A stretch of 64,000 nt of DNA from Sideroxyarcus sp. (GTDB taxonomy: Bacteria; Pseudomonadota; Gammaproteobacteria; Burkholderiales; Gallionellaceae), in assembly GCA_030652215.1 (NCBI GenBank), contig JAUSBC010000119.1:1-64000 (forward strand). The letters are read 5' to 3'. Of the stretch, positions 58,429 through 64,000 are shown in pieces. A program made the position numbers and the translations under genes. Under the pieces are notes generated by a model. It was given only the letters and a program-made list of their open reading frames with translations, did no database searches and was not told the DNA's origin. Numbering within the stretch: position 1 is the first letter of the stretch; every line of letters begins with the position of its first letter.

Positions 58429-61218
58429 CTAATGCGCCTCATCCCAATTGCCGCCCTCACCCAACCCCACCTCCAGCGGCACCTTCAACTCCGCCACATT
58501 ACACATCAACTCCCGCACCTTCTCTTTCACGCGTAAAAGTTCAGCATCAGGCACTTCCAGCACCAGTTCGTCGTGCACCTGCATGATGAGCTTGGTTTGC
58601 AACTTCTCTTTTTCCAGCCAATCCTGCACCGCAATCATCGCCAGCTTGATCAAGTCGGCGGCGGTGCCCTGCATCGGCGCATTGATCGCTGCACGTTCTG
58701 CGGCCTGTCTGCGCATGCCATTGGCGCCATTGATCTCCGGCAACCACAGCCTGCGCCCGAACCAGGTCTCGACGAAGCCCTGCGCCTTGGCCTGCTCACG
58801 CGTGCTGTCCATGTAGCGCTTCACGCCGGGGTAGCGCGCGAAGTAGAGGTCGATGTATTGCTTGGCGGCGCTGTTTTCGATGTTGAGTTGGCTGGCCAGG
58901 CCATAGGCCGACATGCCGTAGATGAGGCCGAAGTTGATGACTTTGGCGTAGCGGCGCTGTTCGCTGCTCACTGCATCGAGTGCGACGCTGAACACTTCGG
59001 CGGCGGTGGCGCGGTGGATGTCTTCGCCGTTGGCGAACGCTTTCAATAGACCTTCGTCGCCGGACAGGTGGGCCATGATTCGCAGTTCGATCTGCGAATA
59101 GTCGGCGGAGACGATGCGGCTGCCTTGCGGTGCGATGAAGGCTTCGCGGATGCGGCGGCCTTCGGGGGTGCGGATGGGGATGTTCTGCAGGTTGGGATCG
59201 CTGGAGGCGAGACGCCCGGTAACGGCCACCGCTTGTGAGTAGCTGGTGTGCACACGCCCGGTTTTTTGATTCACCATCTGCGGCAGTTTGTCGGTGTAGG
59301 TGGATTTGAGCTTGGACATGCCGCGATGCTCGAGCAGGATCTTGGGCAGCGGATAGTCGAGCGCAAGTTCCTGCAGCACTTCTTCGTCGGTGGAGCGCGA
59401 GCCGGTTGCAGTTTTCTTCTTGGACGGAATGCCGAGTTTATCGAACAGGATTTCCTGCAACTGTTTGGGCGAGGCCAGGTTGAACGGTTGCCCGGCCAGT
59501 TCATAAGCCTGCTTTTCGATGGCCATGATCTTTTCGCCGAGCTCGTGACTTTGTCTCGATAGTTTTGCACCATCGATCAGCACGCCGTTGCGTTCCATCT
59601 TGAACAGCACTTCGCGCACGGGTAGTTCGATGTCGCGGTATACCTCGGCCAAGCGGCCCTGCAACTGGGGCGACAAAGTCTGGTGCAGTTGCAGTGTGAT
59701 GTCGGCATCTTCGGCCGCGTAACGGGTAGCTGTTTGCAGATCGACCTGGTCGAATCCTATCTGCTTGGCGCCTTTGCCCACCACGTCGGTGTAGCTGACC
59801 GTCGACAGACCCAGGTGTCGCAAGGCGAGGTTGCCCATCTCGTGCGGCTTGTGCGATTCCAGCACATAGGATTGCAGCAATGTGTCTTCGGCGATGCCGG
59901 CGAAGGCGATGCCGTGATTGGCGAAGATATGCTGGTCGTATTTGAGGTTCTGGCCGAGCTTTTTGTGCGCCGGGCTTTCCAGCCAGTGCTTGATTTTTTT
60001 CAGTGCGTGGTCGCGGCCAAGCTGATCCGGTGCGCCGGGATAGTGGTGCGCCAGCGGCAGATAGGCGGCCTGATGCACTTCGATGCTGATCGTGATGCCG
60101 ACCAGTTGTGCGGTCATTTCGTCGAGGCCGGTGGTTTCGGTGTCTATGCTCACCAGAGGGGCGGCCATCAGTTTTTCTATCCACGCATCAAGCTGGGCTT
60201 CGGTGAGGATGGATTCGTAGTTGGAGGTATCGTTGACGGTGGAGGGGAGCGGAGCTTGCTCGAACTGGCGCGGGTCGTGGCCCTTCAGTCCCTCACCCCC
60301 GGCCCCGTGAAGCCCCCCTCTCCCCCCGGGAGAGGGCATGGGGTGAGGGGCGGGCGAGGGGAGTGAAGCATCGGGCGATGAAACTTCTCGCAGCCACGAC
60401 TTAAAGCCGAAGCGCTCGAACAGTTCCTTCATCTTTTCGTTATCGGCGGCGGGCGCAGCCAGTTCGTCGAACCTTTTGTCCAGCGCCACATCGCATTTCA
60501 CCGTGACCAGCCTACGGCCTTGCGGTAGCCAGTCGCGCGCGGCGCGCAGGTTTTCGCCGACCACGCCGCCGACCTTGTCCGCATTGGCAATCAGGTTATC
60601 CAGCGTGCCGTATTCGGTGAGCCACTTCACTGCGGTCTTGGGCCCGCACTTGGCCACGCCGGGTACGTTATCCACTGTATCGCCAACCAGCGACAGGTAA
60701 TCCACAATCCGCTCGGGCGGTACGCCAAACTTGGCCAGCACACCGGCTTCATCCAGCAGTTCGTTGCTCATGGTGTTGACCAGCGTGACATGCGGATTAA
60801 CCAGTTGCGTGAGGTCTTTGTCGCCGGTGGAGACGATGCAGCGCGCGCCCTGTTGCGATGCCTGCTGCGTGAGGGTGCCGATAACGTCGTCGGCTTCCAC
60901 ACCGTCGACCATCAGGATGTTCCAGCCGGCCGCGGCCACCACCTCGTGCAACGGCTCGATCTGCAGGCGCAGATCGTCCGGCATGGGCGGACGATTCGCC
61001 TTGTACTCGGGATACCAGTCGTCGCGGAATGTTTTGCCCTTCGCATCGAACACGCAGGCGCTATAATCTGCCGGGAAATCGGCACGAAGTTTGCGCAGCA
61101 TGTTGAGCACGCCATAAATCGCGCCGGTCGGTTCGCCCTTCGGGCTGCGCAGGTCCGGCATGGCATGGAATGCGCGATACAGATAGGACGAGCCGTCCAC
61201 CAACAACAATGTCTTCAT
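58429..61218 (-). CDS. polA: DNA polymerase I
   Basis: The product has 929 residues from 61218. The 5'-3' exonuclease covers 1-275 (DGSSYLYRAFHA, TGDKDLTQL). The proofreading domain has active-site DTETTGLD (Asp359, Glu361), NLKYDQ and YAAEDADI, so 3'-5' exonuclease activity is likely kept. The polymerase has SADYSQIELR, RRYAKVINFGLIYG and QVHDEL. The linker at about 285-313 is Pro/Gly-rich (SPAPHPMPSPGGRGG) and encoded by a repeat-like segment, see findings. The start is only 16 bp from the divergent LOG gene. Confidence 0.95.
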   Translation of the reverse strand: MKTLLLVDGSSYLYRAFHAMPDLRSPKGEPTGAIYGVLNMLRKLRADFPADYSACVFDAKGKTFRDDWYPEYKANRPPMPDDLRLQIEPLHEVVAAAGWNILMVDGVEADDVIGTLTQQASQQGARCIVSTGDKDLTQLVNPHVTLVNTMSNELLDEAGVLAKFGVPPERIVDYLSLVGDTVDNVPGVAKCGPKTAVKWLTEYGTLDNLIANADKVGGVVGENLRAARDWLPQGRRLVTVKCDVALDKRFDELAAPAADNEKMKELFERFGFKSWLREVSSPDASLPSPAPHPMPSPGGRGGLHGAGGEGLKGHDPRQFEQAPLPSTVNDTSNYESILTEAQLDAWIEKLMAAPLVSIDTETTGLDEMTAQLVGITISIEVHQAAYLPLAHHYPGAPDQLGRDHALKKIKHWLESPAHKKLGQNLKYDQHIFANHGIAFAGIAEDTLLQSYVLESHKPHEMGNLALRHLGLSTVSYTDVVGKGAKQIGFDQVDLQTATRYAAEDADITLQLHQTLSPQLQGRLAEVYRDIELPVREVLFKMERNGVLIDGAKLSRQSHELGEKIMAIEKQAYELAGQPFNLASPKQLQEILFDKLGIPSKKKTATGSRSTDEEVLQELALDYPLPKILLEHRGMSKLKSTYTDKLPQMVNQKTGRVHTSYSQAVAVTGRLASSDPNLQNIPIRTPEGRRIREAFIAPQGSRIVSADYSQIELRIMAHLSGDEGLLKAFANGEDIHRATAAEVFSVALDAVSSEQRRYAKVINFGLIYGMSAYGLASQLNIENSAAKQYIDLYFARYPGVKRYMDSTREQAKAQGFVETWFGRRLWLPEINGANGMRRQAAERAAINAPMQGTAADLIKLAMIAVQDWLEKEKLQTKLIMQVHDELVLEVPDAELLRVKEKVRELMCNVAELKVPLEVGLGEGGNWDEAH
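60289..60362. repeat. GC-rich repeat-like segment inside polA
   Basis: Plus-strand words CCCTCACCCCCGGCCCC, CCCCTCTCCCCCCGGGAGAG and GGGCATGGGGTGAGGGG form inverted segments as in intergenic GC-rich repeats. It is in frame in polA and adds about 25 Pro/Gly-rich residues. Confidence 0.55.
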
Positions 61219-61234
61219 TTTTTTGAGGCCCGAG

Positions 61235-61951
61235 ATGAACAACGATCTAAAACTTCCGCCCATGCAATCGCCCGAGTTGATGCAGTCGAAGGAGTCCTGG
61301 CGGGTGTTCGGCATTATGTCAGAATTCGTGTCGGCGACCGAACGCCTGCGCGACATCCATCCGGCGGTCAGCATCTTCGGCAGCGCGCGCACCCCGCACG
61401 ACCACCCTTATTACAAGCTCACGGAAGAGATTGCGCGTCTGCTGTCGGATGCCGGCTTCGCGGTCATCTCCGGCGGCGGTCCGGGTGTGATGGAAGCGGC
61501 CAACAAGGGCGCGTTCTACGGCAAGTCGGCCAGCGTGGGCCTGAATATCCAGTTGCCGCACGAGCAGCACAACAACCCGTACCAGAACATCAGTCAGACC
61601 TTCCATCACTTCTTCACGCGCAAGGTGATGTTCGTGAAATTCGCCAGCGCCTATGTGGTGATGCCCGGCGGCTTCGGCACCATGGACGAGTTGATGGAAG
61701 CGCTGACGCTGGTGCAGACCGGCAAGACTCGTCGCATGCCGGTGATTTTGGTCGGCAGCAAGTTCTGGGGCGGTTTGCTGGAGTGGTTCAAGTCCAGCCT
61801 GCTCGAAGAGGACATGATCTCCGCCACCGATCTGGATCTGATCAAGATCATTGACGAGCCGGAGCAGGTGGTCGCCGCCATATTCAAGCATTACGAAACT
61901 CGCGGCTTCGAGCCTTCAGTGGCCGAACTCGAGATGCAGCTTAATCTTTGA
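61235..61951 (+). CDS. LOG-family (TIGR00730) protein
   Basis: The product has 238 residues from the ATG at 61235 (GAGG just upstream; a TTG at 61223 overlaps that site). The family motif PGGFGTMDE and GGGPGVMEAANKGAF are present. LOG proteins hydrolyse cytokinin riboside monophosphates and related nucleotide-like substrates (5'-phosphoribohydrolase); in bacteria the true substrate is uncertain. Divergent from polA with overlapping control regions. Confidence 0.9.
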   Translation: MNNDLKLPPMQSPELMQSKESWRVFGIMSEFVSATERLRDIHPAVSIFGSARTPHDHPYYKLTEEIARLLSDAGFAVISGGGPGVMEAANKGAFYGKSASVGLNIQLPHEQHNNPYQNISQTFHHFFTRKVMFVKFASAYVVMPGGFGTMDELMEALTLVQTGKTRRMPVILVGSKFWGGLLEWFKSSLLEEDMISATDLDLIKIIDEPEQVVAAIFKHYETRGFEPSVAELEMQLNL

Positions 61952-61999
61952 TGCGTATCGGATAGAATCCACCCGTACTCATTCCAAACGGAACAAATC

Positions 62000-62329
62000 A
62001 TGCGCCCCTTATATTTTGCTGCCCTCGCCTGCCTGAGCTTAAGCGTCTATGCCGCCGAGCCCGGAAAACCCGCCAAGGCCGATGTACCGCCACCGCCCCC
62101 GATGGCGACGGACGACGCGCTCGACGAGCCGCAGGTGACCATCATCAAGCAGACAGAGCAGACCATCGAGGAATTCCGTGCCAACGGAAAACTCTACATG
62201 ATCAAGATCACGCCCAAGCATGGCGTGCCTTACTACCTGGTGGACGACCGTGGCGACGGCATGTTTGCACGTCGGGATCATCTGGACACCGGCCTGCGCG
62301 TACCCCGCTGGATCATAAAAACCTTTTAA
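62000..62329 (+). CDS. DUF2782 exported protein
   Basis: The product has 109 residues with a signal peptide (cleavage near YAAEP). A proline-rich linker precedes the DUF2782 core (VTIIKQTEQTIEEFRANGKLYMIKI, then GVPYYLVDDRGDG). It is found between polA-region genes and thrB in many betaproteobacteria. The 11-bp gap to thrB suggests co-transcription. Function unknown. Confidence 0.85.
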   Translation: MRPLYFAALACLSLSVYAAEPGKPAKADVPPPPPMATDDALDEPQVTIIKQTEQTIEEFRANGKLYMIKITPKHGVPYYLVDDRGDGMFARRDHLDTGLRVPRWIIKTF

Positions 62330-62340
62330 TTCTCCCCCGC

Positions 62341-63282
62341 ATGGCTGTATTTACGACCGTTACCGAGCCGGACATTTCCGTCTGGCTCGCCAATTATTCG
62401 CTGGGCATCCTGCTCGAACTTGAGGGCATCCCCGAAGGCATCGAGAACACCAACTACTTCGTCACTACCGGCAACGGCCGTTTCGTGCTGACGCTGTTCG
62501 AAAAACTCACCGCGAAAGAACTGCCGTTCTTCCTCAACCTGATGGCGCACCTGTCGCGGCACGGCATTCCCTGCCCGGCTCCCGTGGCGAATCTGCAGAA
62601 TCGTTTTCTTGGCGAGTTGAACGGCAAGCCCGCCTGCATTGTCAGCCGCCTTTCCGGCAAATCGGTGACGCAACCGACGGCGGCGCAATGCGCGGCCATG
62701 GGGGCGATGCTGGGTCGGATGCATGTCGCAGGACAAAGCTTCGAAGAACAAATGCTCAACCCGCGCGGCGCGGCCTGGCGTTTCGAGGCATCGGAAGCGG
62801 TGAAGCAATTTTTATCGCCGCAGGACGCGGCCCTGCTCGACAGCGAAGTCGAGCTCCACGCCAAGCATGCGCTGGTCGACATTCCGCGCGGCGTGATACA
62901 CGCCGATCTGTTCCGCGACAATGTGCTGATGGAAGGAGACCGCGTCGGCGGTTTGGTTGATTTCTATTTCGCCTGCACCGGCAACTTGCTGTACGACGTC
63001 GCCATCACCGTGAACGACTGGTGCCTGGGAGCCGACTCAAAGTTGGATGCGGTACGCACGCGTGCCATGCTGAGCGCCTACCATGCGGCGCGCCCCTTTA
63101 CGGGTCGGGAAGCCGAAGTCTGGCCGCAGACATTGCGCCTGGCGGCTTTGCGTTTCTGGATATCGCGTTTGTACGACCTGCATCTGCCGCGCGAAGGGGA
63201 ACTGGTTGTTCCGCGCAATCCCGAGCCGTTCAGGCGCATTTTGCAGAATCACATTGAGACGACACAGCCTGTCTGGCTGTGA
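62341..63282 (+). CDS. thrB: Homoserine kinase, type II
   Basis: The product has 313 residues of the aminoglycoside-phosphotransferase-like ThrB (not the GHMP type): GIPEGIENTNYFV near the ATP site, IHADLFRDNVLMEGD (catalytic Asp and metal-binding Asn) and GLVDFYFACTGNLLYDVA (metal Asp). It phosphorylates homoserine in threonine synthesis. ThrH at the right edge can also act on homoserine, so threonine and serine genes are close together here. Confidence 0.9.
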   Translation: MAVFTTVTEPDISVWLANYSLGILLELEGIPEGIENTNYFVTTGNGRFVLTLFEKLTAKELPFFLNLMAHLSRHGIPCPAPVANLQNRFLGELNGKPACIVSRLSGKSVTQPTAAQCAAMGAMLGRMHVAGQSFEEQMLNPRGAAWRFEASEAVKQFLSPQDAALLDSEVELHAKHALVDIPRGVIHADLFRDNVLMEGDRVGGLVDFYFACTGNLLYDVAITVNDWCLGADSKLDAVRTRAMLSAYHAARPFTGREAEVWPQTLRLAALRFWISRLYDLHLPREGELVVPRNPEPFRRILQNHIETTQPVWL

Positions 63283-63334
63283 GGTGGAAAATTCAATTCA
63301 GCCCGGATAGTTTATCAAGCCGTCATACCGGCGA

Positions 63335-63394
63335 ATAACCAGCGACTTGGCTGGTGTTGTTTGCCAGCTTAGTCGAATGGCTAGCAGTTCCATC
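63335..63394 (+). repeat. 60-bp structured insert, copy 2
   Basis: ATAACCAGCGACTTGGCTGG to CAGTTCCATC, 53 of 60 bases identical to 54413-54472. It interrupts a CCGGCG-CAGGCCGG repeat of the kind seen at 49345. Two of the differences are in the stem and change G-C/A-T pairs to G-T pairs only, so the fold is kept. Confidence 0.65.
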
Positions 63395-63572
63395 AGGCCG
63401 GTATCCAGCAATGAAAAATATGCCGCGAAGCGGACAAAACAACGATGTTTGTCCCACTTACACCCGCAAGGGGTACGCCGTGGTTGTACGGGGCTAAAGC
63501 CCCAACAACACACGCAGCGTGGGAAGTATTTGTTCATCTGGATTCCGGCCTTCGCCGGAATGACTAGGTATT

Positions 63573-64000
63573 TCAGATTCTCGCACTAGCCTTGCGTATC
63601 TCCGCATCAAGTTCCGCGTAGTTCATAGTGACCGGAAATTGCGGGAATTCGCGTATCACGTTTTCCGGCGGGTGGAACAGGATGCCGGCATGCGCTTCGC
63701 CCAGCATTGCCGTGTCGTTGTATGAGTCACCGGCGGCAATGGTTTTGAAATTGAGTTCCTTGAAGCGTTTCACCGATTCGAATTTCTGGTTCGGCATGCG
63801 CAGGTGATAATTGACCAGTATGCCGTTGGCATCGGCTTCAAGCTTGTGGCAGAACAGCGTCGGCATGCCCAGTTGGCGCATCAGCGGCATGGCAAATTCA
63901 TAGAATGTGTCGGACAGGATGATCACCTGGAAGCGCTGGCGCAGGTCGTCGAGAAAATCCTTGGCACCGGCCATCGGCCCCATCTCCGAAATCACTTTCT
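63573..64000 (-). CDS. thrH: ThrH-type phosphoserine phosphatase, C-terminal part
   Basis: At least 142 residues are seen; the N-terminus with the first catalytic Asp motif lies beyond the right edge. Visible HAD motifs: VIILSDTFYEFA (motif II Ser), the Lys of NQKFESVKRF, and AAGDSYNDTAM (motif III Asp). ISEMGPMAGAKDFL is typical of ThrH, a phosphoserine phosphatase that can also transfer phosphate to homoserine. The frame continues through 64000. Confidence 0.85.
   Translation of the reverse strand, partial: KVISEMGPMAGAKDFLDDLRQRFQVIILSDTFYEFAMPLMRQLGMPTLFCHKLEADANGILVNYHLRMPNQKFESVKRFKELNFKTIAAGDSYNDTAMLGEAHAGILFHPPENVIREFPQFPVTMNYAELDAEIRKASARI

Noticed and set aside
1-64000. CRISPR arrays, rRNA or tRNA genes, complete insertion sequences
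   Set aside because: I found no regularly spaced repeats, no rRNA or tRNA signatures and no transposase gene on either strand.

Overview
The window looks like a chromosomal segment of a betaproteobacterium, most likely of the Nitrosomonadales/Gallionellaceae type. This rests on the conserved order polA / LOG protein / DUF2782 / thrB, on HemJ, bacteriohemerythrin and VF530-like genes typical of that group, and on dense palindromic intergenic repeats. No rRNA, tRNA, CRISPR array, prophage or complete insertion sequence was seen. The organism assignment is inference, because no marker gene is decisive.

Left part (1-13.6 kb): the tail of an RNase H-like gene, then many single envelope genes: several lipoproteins (some with a Cys followed by a run of glycines), a lipoprotein/periplasmic protein pair at 4.2-5.7 kb, a DUF4034/Sel1-type protein followed by a double glutaredoxin-fold protein, an MBL-fold lactonase-like hydrolase, a class III nucleotide cyclase, a DUF3592 protein, a TIM-barrel-like lipoprotein and a HigBA toxin-antitoxin pair with a palindromic operator.

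Middle (13.7-40.4 kb): an amino-acid decarboxylase of the LysA family, a MerR regulator with its small partner, an alternative oxidase next to an IscR-like regulator that lacks cluster cysteines and is preceded by a 21-codon ORF, a CheY-like regulator, a flavodoxin-like protein, a TAXI-type binding protein, a giant AsmA protein, a YecA/SEC-C protein, a dimeric dUTPase, an M23 peptidase, a GGDEF/PAS diguanylate cyclase, a PEBP protein, a CurA-type reductase, a sugar-dehydrogenase-like lipoprotein and Hsp20.

Right part (40.7-64 kb): a CbiM-like membrane protein, a CPA antiporter, CBS and ankyrin proteins, an RlmL-type methyltransferase, hemJ, a tightly overlapping minus-strand run (VanZ, 2Fe-2S ferredoxin, alpha/beta hydrolase), a NodIJ-like ABC exporter with a thioesterase gene between its two subunits, bacteriohemerythrin, DUF167, an unusual pseudouridine-synthase homologue, a beta-propeller protein flanked by long direct repeats, an AT-richer PIN-domain gene, polA, a LOG protein, DUF2782, thrB and a partial thrH.

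The most unusual layer is non-coding. It comprises (i) a repeat family beginning CAAAGGGG that recurs at least seven times in the left 36 kb, (ii) a 127-bp promoter-like element present twice with exactly conserved internal spacing, (iii) a 60-bp hairpin-forming insert found inside two unrelated repeats, and (iv) many GTAGG...CCTAC palindromes, some of which touch gene ends. A repeat-like GC-rich segment is also translated in frame inside PolA.
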